Positions 33,712 to 42,755 of a stretch of 64,000 nucleotides of DNA are shown piece after piece. The stretch lies in the NCBI GenBank assembly GCA_963976055.1, contig CAXBJB010000006.1, positions 186,001 to 250,000 of the forward strand, written 5' to 3'. The translations under genes were made by a program, and so were the position numbers. The notes beneath the pieces are model-generated. The model searched no databases, was not told where the DNA came from, and was given only the letters and a program-made list of their open reading frames with translations. Within the stretch, counting starts at the first letter, position 1. Each line of letters opens with the position of its first letter. The DNA comes from UBA1479 sp963976055. Lineage in GTDB: Bacteria > Pseudomonadota > Alphaproteobacteria > Rhodospirillales > Casp-alpha2.

Positions 33712-34926
33712 ATGGACTATTTCGACCGACGCGGTGTCCAGTTCCTGTTCCTGAACCTGGGCCACCTATACGACCACCTGTTCATGCTGCTTTACGCGAC
33801 GGCCGTTGTCGCCATGGCCAAGGACCCGGCGTTCCAAGGCTCTTACGGTTTCCTACTTGCCCTATCGACGGCAAGCTTCGTCGCCTTCGGCGCCGGATCC
33901 ATTCCGGCGGGCTGGCTCGGCGACAAATGGTCGAAGCACGGCATGCTTACGGTGTTCTTCATCGGGATCGGCACGGCCTCCATCCTGACCGGCCTGGCCA
34001 CGGGCCCATACGCCGTGGCGGCCGGCCTTTTGGCCATCGGCGTGTTCGCCGCCATCTATCACCCCGTGGGCATCGCCATGGTCGCGGAAAACGCCAAGTC
34101 CCTGGGCAAGGAACTCGGCATCAACGGCGTGTTCGGCAACCTGGGCGTGGCCATGGCCGCCATCGTCGCTGGCACCCTGACCGACGTCATCAACTGGCGC
34201 GCGGCCTTCATCATTCCGGGCGTGATCTCCATTGCCACCGGCTTCGCCTATATGATTTTCGCGCGCAACGCGCCCGAACCTCACGCGCTGGCCAAGAAGG
34301 ACAAGTTCATCGGCGCCTCGCGCAGCGAAATCCGCCGCGCCATCGCGGTGGTGCTGCTTGCCTCGGCCCCCGGCATGCTGATCTTCAATGCCACCACCAA
34401 CGCCCTGCCCAAAGTGTTCGACGAACGCCTGGGCGATTTGGCCTCCAACCTGAGCCAGGTCGGCATGTGGACTTTCGTCGTGTTCGTGATCGCGTCGTCG
34501 GCCCAGGTGATGATGGGCATGATGCTGGACAAGTACCGGCTGAAGCCGATTTACCTCACGGCCATATTCCTTCAGGCGCCGGCCGTGTTCTTCGTCGCCT
34601 TCGCCTACCATGTGGGCATGTTGGGCAGTGCGGCGGCCATGATGTTCGTGGTGTTCTCGATCATCCCGATCCACGACACCATTATCGCGCGATTCACCAA
34701 CAAGGAGTACCGTTCGCGGGTGTTCGCGCTCAAGTATCTGGTCGGGCTTTGCGTCGGCGCGGCGGCCCTGCCCATGGTCGGCTGGCTGCACACCAACATG
34801 GGCGGGTTCGAGACGGTGTTCCTGGTGCTGGCGGCCCTTGCCGTGTTCGAGGCCGCTGTCGCCCTGTTCCTGCCGTCGCGCGATCACCTGACCCAGGCGG
34901 AACCGGCAGCTCAGCCCGCGGAATGA
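33712..34926 (+). CDS. MFS transporter divergent from an AraC regulator
   Basis: This 404-aa, 12-TM protein has the MFS signature GWLGDKWSKHGM after helix 2 and a second one around MMLDKYRLKP in the second half. Charged or polar residues inside helix 1 (FLNLGHLYDHLFMLLYA) suggest a polar substrate. The substrate cannot be named. It is transcribed from the shared regulatory gap and ends at a strong terminator. Confidence 0.82.
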   Translation: MDYFDRRGVQFLFLNLGHLYDHLFMLLYATAVVAMAKDPAFQGSYGFLLALSTASFVAFGAGSIPAGWLGDKWSKHGMLTVFFIGIGTASILTGLATGPYAVAAGLLAIGVFAAIYHPVGIAMVAENAKSLGKELGINGVFGNLGVAMAAIVAGTLTDVINWRAAFIIPGVISIATGFAYMIFARNAPEPHALAKKDKFIGASRSEIRRAIAVVLLASAPGMLIFNATTNALPKVFDERLGDLASNLSQVGMWTFVVFVIASSAQVMMGMMLDKYRLKPIYLTAIFLQAPAVFFVAFAYHVGMLGSAAAMMFVVFSIIPIHDTIIARFTNKEYRSRVFALKYLVGLCVGAAALPMVGWLHTNMGGFETVFLVLAALAVFEAAVALFLPSRDHLTQAEPAAQPAE

Positions 34927-34951
34927 CCCCACACATGACGCAGGCGCGGAG

Positions 34952-34981
34952 CGGCCCCATGCAGATGCATGGGGCCGTTTT
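34952..34981 (+). terminator. Rho-independent terminator after the MFS gene
   Basis: A perfect 11-bp stem, CGGCCCCATGC/GCATGGGGCCG with a 4-nt loop, is followed by TTTT. It also lies just beyond the end of the convergent exonuclease gene. Confidence 0.85.
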
Positions 34982-35000
34982 GCCGTCATATCCCGTCGGT

Positions 35001-35576
35001 TCAGAACTTGCCCGACCTGCGCGTCCGGCGCAGGGCTTCGGCAACGCAGCGGCTGTCGGCGAGACCCTGATGCATGACGCCGGGCGGGACGAAGTTCAGT
35101 AAGCCCGGCAATTCGGAACTGTTCGGAATGTGCTCTGTCCCGATGAGCGCCATCACCGCCGCGCGCACATCGTCACAGCGGCAATCGGCGAAGGGGTTCG
35201 CCAGGCCGTACAGCTGGCAGTTCGTGGCGATATGGGTGAATTCGTCGCCGAAGCCGAAAACCCCCGTGGCCGGACCGACGAATTCGGCGAATTCGGCAAG
35301 GGCTGGTTTCAAATCCACGCCGTCGCGGTTCAGGCGGTCCTGGGTGATGCCCGTGAGGTCCGTGAAATAGCGGTCGAGGGTCGGATTGATGCGGGGGCGA
35401 ACCAAAATCTCGAACGCGCCCAATTCTTCCATCTCCGGCGTGTTCGCCAGCTTGACCGCGCCAATCTGGACGATCTCGATCTCTTCCCCGGGCTTCGTCC
35501 AATGGCGTTGCCAGGACCCTTCCCAGGCGGTCCATTCCAAGTCCATGACGATCAGCGCCAGATCGTCGCCTTTCAT
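35001..35576 (-). CDS. DEDD-family 3'-5' exonuclease (KapD-like)
   Basis: This 191-aa RNase-T-fold protein has the Exo I motif DLEWT near residue 12, the Exo II region with TGITQDRLNRDGVDL, and the Exo III motif HQGLADSRCVAEAL near residue 168. The required Asp/Glu residues are present. KapD-like proteins trim RNA or DNA 3' ends. Its ATG overlaps the tsaC stop by 4 bp, so tsaC and this gene are coupled. Confidence 0.82.
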   Translation of the reverse strand: MKGDDLALIVMDLEWTAWEGSWQRHWTKPGEEIEIVQIGAVKLANTPEMEELGAFEILVRPRINPTLDRYFTDLTGITQDRLNRDGVDLKPALAEFAEFVGPATGVFGFGDEFTHIATNCQLYGLANPFADCRCDDVRAAVMALIGTEHIPNSSELPGLLNFVPPGVMHQGLADSRCVAEALRRTRRSGKF

Positions 35577-36577
35577 GATTCCGTGTCCTCCGTCCGCGCG
35601 GCCCGGATCAGGCGGTCGTTGATGGCGCGGCCCAATCCCCGGTCGGGGATCGGCATGACGGCGATGGCCGGGGCCGGTCCGCCGTCCAGGTCGTGCAGCA
35701 TGGCGAACAGGTTGGCGGCGGCCTCGGTGGTGTTGCCCGCGGCACTCAGGTTCATCGTCCCTTCGGGGGCATCGGGGCCGAAGCCGAGTAAGGCCTCGCC
35801 GGGTTCGGCCGACAGGGCGTTCAGGCGCAGCCGCTTCGACGGCGCGTAGTGGCGGGCCAGCATGCCCGGGGAGCGTGGGCCGCCGGGGCCGATCTCATGA
35901 GCTTCGGCCACAGTCCCGTCCGTGCCGCAGACGGCTTCGATGTCTTCCCGCGACAGGCCGCCCGGGCGCAGGATCACCGGCCGGTCGCCGGTGGCGTCGA
36001 CGACGGTGGATTCCAGGCCCACGGGGCAGGCGCCGCCGTCCAGGATGATTTCCGGTCCGCCCTGGTCCGGTCCGGGCAGGGAGGCGGCGACATGCAGGGC
36101 CTGTGTCGGGCTCATGCGGCCCGACCGGTTGGCGCTGGGGGCTGCGATCGGCAGGCCGCTCGCCTTCAGAAGAGCCTGGCCCACGGCATGATCGGGCGCG
36201 CGCATGGCGACGGTGTCGAGGCCCGCCGAGACCAGGCGCGACAGTCTGCAATCGGCCCGCCGGGGCAGGACGACGGTCAACGGCCCGGGCCAGAAGGCAT
36301 CCATCAACCGGCGGCCGAGGGCCGTGATCTCGGCATAGCCGGCGGCGGCGGCGGCATCGGCCACGTGCACGATCAGGGGATTGAACTCGGGCCGGTCCTT
36401 GGCGGCGTAAATGGCGGCGCAAGCGGCGTCGCTGGTCGCGTCGGCGCCCAGGCCGTAGACCGTTTCCGTGGGAAAGGCGACCAGGCCGCCCGCCCGAAGA
36501 ACATCGGCCGCGCGGGCGATGGCGGCGGGGTCCGCCGCATCGGCGATGAGGGAGCAGGGGACGGTGTTATCCGTCAA
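35573..36577 (-). CDS. tsaC: L-threonylcarbamoyladenylate synthase (Sua5 form)
   Basis: The enzyme makes threonylcarbamoyl-AMP for the t6A37 modification of ANN-decoding tRNAs. The 334-aa protein has the YrdC domain (FPTETVYGLGADA, AKDRPEFNPLIVHV and the SANRSGRMSPTQ segment). A C-terminal Sua5 domain follows a linker containing SPGMLARHYAP. The start is most likely TTG at 36577, with an AAGGGGAT ribosome site seven bases away. That start lies inside the 3' end of cysQ (11-bp overlap). An upstream TTG at 36601 lacks a ribosome site. Confidence 0.9.
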   Translation of the reverse strand: MTDNTVPCSLIADAADPAAIARAADVLRAGGLVAFPTETVYGLGADATSDAACAAIYAAKDRPEFNPLIVHVADAAAAAGYAEITALGRRLMDAFWPGPLTVVLPRRADCRLSRLVSAGLDTVAMRAPDHAVGQALLKASGLPIAAPSANRSGRMSPTQALHVAASLPGPDQGGPEIILDGGACPVGLESTVVDATGDRPVILRPGGLSREDIEAVCGTDGTVAEAHEIGPGGPRSPGMLARHYAPSKRLRLNALSAEPGEALLGFGPDAPEGTMNLSAAGNTTEAAANLFAMLHDLDGGPAPAIAVMPIPDRGLGRAINDRLIRAARTEDTES

Positions 36578-37352
36578 GGCCGATCCCCTTGCCGACCGCA
36601 ATGAAGTGGGGGTTTTCGAGCCCCTGCTTGCCGTAGGTCAGCGGCGCGCCGTCGGTGGTCAGCACCTCGCCGCCGGCAAAGCGCAGCACCGCATGTCCCG
36701 CCGCCGTGTCCCATTCCATGGTCCGCCCGAAACGGGGATAGATGTCGGCTGTCCCTTCGGCGACGCGGCAGAATTTCAGCGAACTGCCGGCACCGATGCG
36801 GTGCGCCACGGTGTAGCGTTCGAGGAACGCATCCGCTTCCTCGGCCCCGTGGGACCGGCTGACCACGGCGGTCAGGCCTTCGGCCGGGGCTTCGCGGCTG
36901 ACGATGGGGGCAAGGGGGCCGCCGCCGGTTTGCTTGAACGCACCCGGCGCACCGGCCACGAAGGTTTCGTTCAGCACCGGCAGATGCACCACGCCCAGGA
37001 CCGGCCGGCCGTTTTCGATCAGGGCGATGTTGACCGTGAACTCACCGCTGCGTTTGACGAATTCCTTGGTCCCGTCGAGCGGATCGACCAGCCAGAACAC
37101 GGGGCCGGTCGGTTGCTTGAGGCCCTCGGCCTCGACCGCTTCCTCGCCGACGATGGGGTAATCGGCGGATATCTCGTCCCGGATCGCTTTGATGATCAGG
37201 ACTTCGGCCAGTTGGTCAGCCTGCGTGACCGGCGAGTTGTCGCCCTTGGTCTCGACATCGAAATCGGTCTCATAGACGGTGAGAATTTGCGCGCCCGCGC
37301 GCCTGGCGATATCCGCCACCCGTTCAAGCAGGGTCAGGTCGATGGTCAGCAT
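36567..37352 (-). CDS. cysQ: 3'(2'),5'-bisphosphate nucleotidase CysQ
   Basis: CysQ removes the 3'-phosphate from PAP formed during sulfate assimilation. The 261-aa protein has the metal motifs PIVGEEAVEAEG, WLVDPLDGTKEFV and WDTAAGHAVLRFAGG. KGDNSPVTQADQLAE near residue 38 also fits. The ATG at 37352 is the family start; upstream codons would add a basic, unrelated stretch. It heads cysQ-tsaC-exonuclease, all overlapping. Confidence 0.93.
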   Translation of the reverse strand: MLTIDLTLLERVADIARRAGAQILTVYETDFDVETKGDNSPVTQADQLAEVLIIKAIRDEISADYPIVGEEAVEAEGLKQPTGPVFWLVDPLDGTKEFVKRSGEFTVNIALIENGRPVLGVVHLPVLNETFVAGAPGAFKQTGGGPLAPIVSREAPAEGLTAVVSRSHGAEEADAFLERYTVAHRIGAGSSLKFCRVAEGTADIYPRFGRTMEWDTAAGHAVLRFAGGEVLTTDGAPLTYGKQGLENPHFIAVGKGIGLDG

Positions 37353-37446
37353 GTCCGGCGCGCCCGGTCGTGGGAAATGGGGGGGATTGGCCCCGTTCCG
37401 GTTTGTCGCCCGTGCACCGCGCGGAGTCAACCGACGGCGGCGCAGA

Positions 37447-38892
37447 CTATGACGGTTGGGCGCGCCAAAGCGGGGAATCGGTGGGCAGGTCTGCGGATTG
37501 GGCCTCTTCGGCGACGAATCGCCGCGCCGTGAAGGTGGATGACCAGTGATTTCCGGCCATGCCGGCCTTGCGCTTCAGATGCATCAGGAATGCCCGCTTG
37601 TCGGGCAGCTGGTCCCAGACGGATGGCAGGAACAGGGCGCGCTTGCCGCCGTCGGCGATGACCAGCCCGTCGATGCCGGGGCGCAGCTGGGCCAGCAGGT
37701 CCGCCTCGTCGCGGACGGTCATGGGTGCCTGGGGGCTGAGCACGGAAATGGACAGGGTGACCTCCGGCAATTCCGCCGCCGCCAGTTTGGGAAAGCGCGG
37801 ATCGCGGAACGCGGCGGCATAGGCATTGGCGGCGACGTCGGTCAACAGCGGGCGGTGCGCCTCGGGCGAGCCGATGCAGCCGCGCAGTTGGCCGTTCTTC
37901 TTCAGCGTCACGAAACAGGCGCCGGGGGCGGCCAAGTCGGCGGCGGCGGTCGAGATATCCGGCATCAGGGGCTGGCCCGTGTCCAGGCCGTGTTCGATGG
38001 AGGATGCGGCCAGACGCACCAAGGTCGCGCCATGACGGGCGAGCAAGGCCTTGGTCTGGGCCGCGAAGTCGGTTTCGTCTTCTTGAATTGCGGCCGCCGG
38101 ATTTTCCAGGAACAGCCAGGACCCGTAGCCGACGACCCGGTCGCGCGGCCCCGCCGTGTCGCCGGAATTGCGCAGATCCACGGTTTCCACGGTCATGCCC
38201 CGAGCCTTGGCCAGTTTCAGCAGGCCGCCCAGGGGAAAACGGCCGCAGGCGCCGTGGCTGGAAATCTGTTCCGGCGCCAGGGCCTCGATGGCCCGGCAGG
38301 TGCGCCGGTCGATGGCCCGGGCACTGTCGTAATCGAGATAATGGCTGAGGTCCGAGGACACCACGATCAACGTCTCCGGCCCGCCCCACAACCTGTCCAG
38401 GACCTCCGCGACCTGGTCCGCCGTGGCCTGGCCGACGACGAGGGGCAGCACCTTGAAATCGTCGAGCACCGCCATCAGGAACGGCAGATGCACTTCCAGG
38501 GAATGTTCCTGGGCATGGGTCGCGTCGAACACCTGAACCTGCGGCAGGTCGGCGATCAGGGCAGCCGCTTCCTTGTCGATTTCGACGGGGCCCAGGGGCG
38601 TGGCGAAGGCGTCGGCGCCCGACAGGGCCAGGCCATCCACCGCGACCCGGTGGCAGGGACCCAGCAGAATGACTCGTTTGATACGCCCGTGCGCCGGCCT
38701 GATCCGCGCATAGGCGCTGGCCGCCACGGCGCCGGAATAGATATAGCCCGCATGGGGGGCGACGATCGCCTTGGGCACGGGGCCGACGGTGATCCTGGCA
38801 TCGTCCCAGCAATGGGCGAGCAAGGCCTGTAGGTCGCCCGGACGGTCCGGGTAAAAGGCGCCGGCGACGGCGGCGGGGCGGATGATGCTCAT
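37447..38892 (-). CDS. amrBA: AmmeMemoRadiSam proteins B and A fused (MEMO1 + AMMECR1)
   Basis: This 481-aa protein joins two domains. Residues about 1-275 are a MEMO1-like metal-binding domain (APHAGYIYSG, GPCHRVAVDG, EHSLEVHLPFL, SSDLSHYLDY). Residues about 290-475 are an AMMECR1 domain (CFVTLKKNGQLRGCIGSPE, EVTLSISVLS). The two are separate or fused in other genomes and always occur with a radical SAM partner, encoded here divergently at 39047. The reaction of the system was not known from genome context. The start has a GAGAGTTTGAG purine-rich tract upstream. Confidence 0.92.
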   Translation of the reverse strand: MSIIRPAAVAGAFYPDRPGDLQALLAHCWDDARITVGPVPKAIVAPHAGYIYSGAVAASAYARIRPAHGRIKRVILLGPCHRVAVDGLALSGADAFATPLGPVEIDKEAAALIADLPQVQVFDATHAQEHSLEVHLPFLMAVLDDFKVLPLVVGQATADQVAEVLDRLWGGPETLIVVSSDLSHYLDYDSARAIDRRTCRAIEALAPEQISSHGACGRFPLGGLLKLAKARGMTVETVDLRNSGDTAGPRDRVVGYGSWLFLENPAAAIQEDETDFAAQTKALLARHGATLVRLAASSIEHGLDTGQPLMPDISTAAADLAAPGACFVTLKKNGQLRGCIGSPEAHRPLLTDVAANAYAAAFRDPRFPKLAAAELPEVTLSISVLSPQAPMTVRDEADLLAQLRPGIDGLVIADGGKRALFLPSVWDQLPDKRAFLMHLKRKAGMAGNHWSSTFTARRFVAEEAQSADLPTDSPLWRAQPS

Positions 38893-39046
38893 GGTCTCAA
38901 ACTCTCATTCACGACATCTGGCGAAAGCGGCAACGCCAACCCATATATTTTAACAGAAAACGGCTGTGTTTTGCGGGTCGTACGCAATCGCCTTTGCGCT
39001 AATATAGGAACGCAGGCGCGCCGTCCCAAGTTGCGAGGTCGAACCG

Positions 39047-40183
39047 ATGACTGCCCAAACCAATCACAATCACGCGCCGGAAGACTTCACCGGCGCCTTC
39101 CCCGGCCGCTACTGGCACAAGCTGGAGGACGGCCGCATTCAATGCGACGTTTGTCCCCGGTTCTGCAAGATGCGGGCGGGGCAGCGCGGGCTGTGCTTCG
39201 TGCGGGCAAGCGACGGCGAACAGGTGGTGCTGACGACCTATGGGCGCTCAAGCGGGTTCTGCATCGACCCCATCGAGAAGAAGCCGCTCAACCACTTTTA
39301 TCCCGGCACGTCGATCCTCAGCTTCGGCACGGCGGGCTGCAACCTGACCTGCAAGTTCTGCCAGAACTACGACATTTCCAAGTCCCGCGAATTCGACAAG
39401 CTGCAAAGCCTCGCCACGCCGGAAATGATCGCCGAGGCGGCCGTGCAATCGGGGTGCAAGTCCGTCGCCTATACCTACAACGATCCGGTGATCTTCCTGG
39501 AATACGCCGTCGACACGGCCAAGGAATGCCGCAAGCGGGGCATCAAGAACGTGGCCGTCACCGCGGGCTACATCACGCCCGAGGCGCGGCCCGAGTTCTA
39601 CGAGTACATGGACGCGGCCAACGTCGACCTCAAGGCCTTCACGCCGGAATTCTACAAGGAGCTATGTTCCGCCGAACTGGACCGTGTGCTGGACACCCTC
39701 AAGTACATCAAGCACGAAACGGACTGTTGGCTGGAAATCACCGATCTGGTCATCCCCGGCCGCAACGACGGCGAGGACGAACTGGACCGCATGACCCGCT
39801 GGATCGTGGACAACCTGGGCCCCGACGTGCCGGTCCACTTCACCGCCTTCCACCCCGACTGGAAGATGATGGACGTGCCGCCGACGCCGCCGGAAACCCT
39901 GGTCCGCGCCCGCGAGATCGCCATGAAGAACGGCATCCGTTATGCCTACACCGGCAACGTCCACGACAAGGAACACCAGTCGACCTATTGCCACGCCTGC
40001 GGCGGCATCCTGATCGGGCGGGATTGGTATGAATTGTCGGAGTTCAACGTCACCACGGAAGGCAATTACCCCGGCAACTGTACCGCCTGCGGCGCGGAAA
40101 TTCCCGGCCGTTTCGACGGCCCGGCGGGGGACTGGGGGCGCAAGCGGGTGCCGTTACGGTTTCAAGGGCCCAAGGCGGTTTAG
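39047..40183 (+). CDS. amrS: AmmeMemoRadiSam system radical SAM enzyme
   Basis: This 378-aa protein has the radical SAM motif AGCNLTCKFCQNYD (Cys98, Cys102, Cys105) for the 4Fe-4S cluster. Extra cysteines lie before it (C33, C36, C40, C50 in IQCDVCPRFC and GQRGLCF). A C-terminal zinc-ribbon-like pair follows (YCHACGG and the CTACGAEIPG segment). It resembles PflA activases in the core. A 154-bp gap with a TAATAT box separates it from the MEMO1-AMMECR1 gene. Confidence 0.93.
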   Translation: MTAQTNHNHAPEDFTGAFPGRYWHKLEDGRIQCDVCPRFCKMRAGQRGLCFVRASDGEQVVLTTYGRSSGFCIDPIEKKPLNHFYPGTSILSFGTAGCNLTCKFCQNYDISKSREFDKLQSLATPEMIAEAAVQSGCKSVAYTYNDPVIFLEYAVDTAKECRKRGIKNVAVTAGYITPEARPEFYEYMDAANVDLKAFTPEFYKELCSAELDRVLDTLKYIKHETDCWLEITDLVIPGRNDGEDELDRMTRWIVDNLGPDVPVHFTAFHPDWKMMDVPPTPPETLVRAREIAMKNGIRYAYTGNVHDKEHQSTYCHACGGILIGRDWYELSEFNVTTEGNYPGNCTACGAEIPGRFDGPAGDWGRKRVPLRFQGPKAV

Positions 40184-40188
40184 GGGGC

Positions 40189-40216
40189 TTGCGCCGCCGG
40201 GATGATTGTATACAAT
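40189..40216 (+). promoter_or_regulatory. Promoter with a TTGTATACAA operator on the -10 element
   Basis: TTGCGC (40189-40194), 16 bp and TACAAT (40211-40216) form a promoter for the class II aldolase gene. The -10 is the right half of a perfect 12-bp palindrome, ATTGTATACAAT (40205-40216). Sites of this type (NNTTGTATACAANN) are typical of GntR/FCD repressors. No GntR gene is in the window. Confidence 0.55.
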
Positions 40217-40256
40217 CCGCCGTTCGCAGATTTCATTCAGGGAGAGGACCCCGATC

Positions 40257-41048
40257 ATGGCCCCCGACGCATCCGCCGCCTACGACGTTAACCGCCCCGC
40301 CGACATCAGCCCCGAGGAATGGGAGGTCCGGGTCAATCTGGCCGCCGCCTATCGCCTGGTCGATCTGTTCGGCTGGTCGGACCTTCTGGGCACGCATCTG
40401 TCGGCGCGCGTCCCGGGCCCGGACGAACACTTCCTGATCAACCCCTTCGGCGTGCTGTTCGAGGAAATGACCGCCTCGGCGCTCATCAAGGTCGATGAGC
40501 ACGGCACCTGCCTGACCAATTCCGAATACAGCATCAACCCGGCGGCCTTCGTCATCCATTCCGCCGTGCATCTGGCGGTGCCGGAACTGACCTGTGTCAT
40601 GCATACCCACACGCGGGACGGCGTCGGCGTGGCCTGTCAGGAAGAGGGCATTTTGCCGATCTCGCAGCAGGCCCTGTCCGTCTATGCCCATACGGCCTAT
40701 CACGACTACGAAGGCCTGGCCTTCGACCTGACGGAACGCGAACGTCTGGTCTCGGACCTGGGCGACAACCGGGTCATGGTGCTGCGCAATCACGGCCTGT
40801 TGACCGTCGGCCGGTCCATCGGCGAAGCCTTCATGTGGATGTACCGGGCGGAACGCGCCTGCCGCTATCAGCTGTCGTTCCAGCAGTCCGGCGCCAAGTT
40901 GACGCCGATCCCGCAGGAAGTCATCGACAAGACCGTGGAACAGGGCAAGATCGCCAATTCGCCGAACGGCCACCGCCCCATCGGCCAGAAGGAATGGCCG
41001 GCGCTGCTGCGCAAGTTGGACCGCGCCAACCCCGGCTACGACGCCTGA
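40257..41048 (+). CDS. Class II aldolase/adducin family protein
   Basis: This 263-aa zinc-dependent aldolase-fold protein has the metal ligands of MHTHTRDGVGVAC (two His) and the NHGLLTVG motif. WSDLLGTHLSARVPGPDEHF holds substrate-phosphate-type residues, and FGVLFEEMTASALIKVD is conserved. Members cleave or epimerise sugar phosphates or degrade related hydroxy acids; the substrate here is unknown. The ATG at 40257 follows GGGAGAGGAC. The operator at its promoter suggests induction by its substrate. Confidence 0.85.
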   Translation: MAPDASAAYDVNRPADISPEEWEVRVNLAAAYRLVDLFGWSDLLGTHLSARVPGPDEHFLINPFGVLFEEMTASALIKVDEHGTCLTNSEYSINPAAFVIHSAVHLAVPELTCVMHTHTRDGVGVACQEEGILPISQQALSVYAHTAYHDYEGLAFDLTERERLVSDLGDNRVMVLRNHGLLTVGRSIGEAFMWMYRAERACRYQLSFQQSGAKLTPIPQEVIDKTVEQGKIANSPNGHRPIGQKEWPALLRKLDRANPGYDA

Positions 41049-41111
41049 TCGGGCGTGATTCCACGCTGCTTCCGTCAGAAACCCCTTCACGCGAAGGGAC
41101 CCGGCACCCTA

Positions 41112-41161
41112 TATAATAGGCCCCACACATTCGGCGCGGGCCCGTTCGCCCGCGCGTTTTT
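41112..41161 (+). promoter_or_regulatory. TATAAT box and terminator-like hairpin upstream of pepA
   Basis: A perfect TATAAT (41112-41117) is followed by an 8-bp stem, GCGCGGGC/GCCCGCGC (41134-41155, 6-nt loop), and then GTTTTT. It may be the terminator of the aldolase gene, or an attenuator in the first nucleotides of a pepA transcript. No clear -35 was found 17 bp upstream of the TATAAT. Confidence 0.5.
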
Positions 41162-41233
41162 CGCCGCCGCGCGGCCGGACCCGTCGTTGGGGACGCGCGC
41201 GGCGCCCTCATGAATAGTCCCAAGGACAGATAG

Positions 41234-42739
41234 ATGAAAATCACCTTCGCCAATCCCGCACTTCCCACCCAGGGCGTCGTCGTCGTGACCGCCACCGAGG
41301 ACGCCAAGCTGTCGAAAAGCGCCGCCGTCCTGGACGTCAAGCTGGGCGGCGCCATTACCCGCGCCGCCAAGGCCGCCAAGTTCAAGGGCAAGGCGGGCGA
41401 AAGCCTCGACCTGATGGCGCCGGACACCAAGTTCGAACGCGTCGTCGTGGTCGGCCTGGGCAAACCGGACGAGTTGAAGGATTTGAGCCTGCAGGAAGCG
41501 GGCGGGCGCATCTACGCCCTGTTGTCCGGGCAGGGCGCCACCGCCACGGTGGTGCTCGACGCCGTTGAGGGGGCGGGTATCGCCGCCGGCGACATGGCTG
41601 CCAACCTGGGCTTTGGGGCGCTGCTGCGGTCCTACCGCTTCGACAAGTACCTGACCAAGGAACCCAAGGAAAAGAAGCCGGTCCTTAAATCGATCAAGGT
41701 GCTGTGCCCGACCACGGCCAAGGCCAAGGCCGCCTTCGCCGACATGGAAAAGGTCGCCGAGGGCGTGTTCTTCACCCGCGATCTGGTGTCGGAGCCGCCG
41801 AACGTTCTCTACCCCGCGACCCTGGCCAAGGAGGCGCAGGCGCTGAAGAAGCTGGGCGTGAAGGTCACGGTGCTGGGCGAAAAGGAAATGACCAAGCTGG
41901 GCATGGGGGCGCTTCTGGGTGTCGGCCAGGGCAGTGCGCGCGAAAGCAAGATGGTCATCATGGAATGGACCGGCGTGGCCAAGTCGAAGGCCGCCAAGGC
42001 GCAGCAGCCCGTCGCCTTCGTCGGCAAGGGCGTGACCTTCGACACCGGCGGCATCTCGATCAAGCCGGCGTCCGGCATGGAAGACATGAAGTGGGACATG
42101 GGCGGCTCGGGCGTGGTCATCGGCCTGATGAAGGCGCTGGCCGGACGCAAGGCCAAGGTCAACGCCGTCGGCGTGGTCGGCCTGGTGGAAAACATGCCGG
42201 GCGGCAACGCCCAGCGGCCGTCGGACATCGTCAAGTCCATGTCGGGCCAGACCATTGAGGTCCTGAACACGGACGCCGAGGGCCGCCTCGTCCTCGCCGA
42301 TGCGCTGTGGTACACGCAGACCAAGTTCAAGCCGAAGTTCGTGGTCGATCTGGCGACCTTGACGGGGGCGATCATCGTCGCACTCGGCAACGAGCGCGCG
42401 GGCATGTACGCCAACGACGACGCGCTCGCCGATCAGATCTTCCAGGCCGGTGAGGCCGTGGACGAACTGGTCTGGCGCATGCCGCTGGGCAAGGCCTATG
42501 ACGAGCTGATCAACTCCGACGCCGCCGACATGCAGAACATCGGCGGGCGCTGGGGCGGATCGATCACCGCGGCCCAGTTCCTGCAACGCTTCATCAAGGA
42601 CGGCACGCCCTGGGTCCACCTGGACATCGCCGGCACGACCTGGTCGAAGAAGGCCAAGCCGGTGACGCCCAAGGGCGGCACGGGATACGGCGTGCGCCTG
42701 CTGGACCGTCTGGTCGCCGAACATTACGAAGCGAAGTAA
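41234..42739 (+). CDS. pepA: Leucyl aminopeptidase
   Basis: PepA is a dinuclear-zinc aminopeptidase that also binds DNA in some bacteria. The 501-aa protein has an N-terminal macro-like domain and the catalytic domain from about residue 180. Metal and catalytic motifs are FVGKGVTFDTGGISIKP, the family signature NTDAEGRLVLAD, and the GGRWGGSITAA and LDIAGTTW segments. It is the first of pepA-DUF2059-like-holC. Confidence 0.95.
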   Translation: MKITFANPALPTQGVVVVTATEDAKLSKSAAVLDVKLGGAITRAAKAAKFKGKAGESLDLMAPDTKFERVVVVGLGKPDELKDLSLQEAGGRIYALLSGQGATATVVLDAVEGAGIAAGDMAANLGFGALLRSYRFDKYLTKEPKEKKPVLKSIKVLCPTTAKAKAAFADMEKVAEGVFFTRDLVSEPPNVLYPATLAKEAQALKKLGVKVTVLGEKEMTKLGMGALLGVGQGSARESKMVIMEWTGVAKSKAAKAQQPVAFVGKGVTFDTGGISIKPASGMEDMKWDMGGSGVVIGLMKALAGRKAKVNAVGVVGLVENMPGGNAQRPSDIVKSMSGQTIEVLNTDAEGRLVLADALWYTQTKFKPKFVVDLATLTGAIIVALGNERAGMYANDDALADQIFQAGEAVDELVWRMPLGKAYDELINSDAADMQNIGGRWGGSITAAQFLQRFIKDGTPWVHLDIAGTTWSKKAKPVTPKGGTGYGVRLLDRLVAEHYEAK

Positions 42740-42755
42740 GAGGCGGCGCGGGCGT

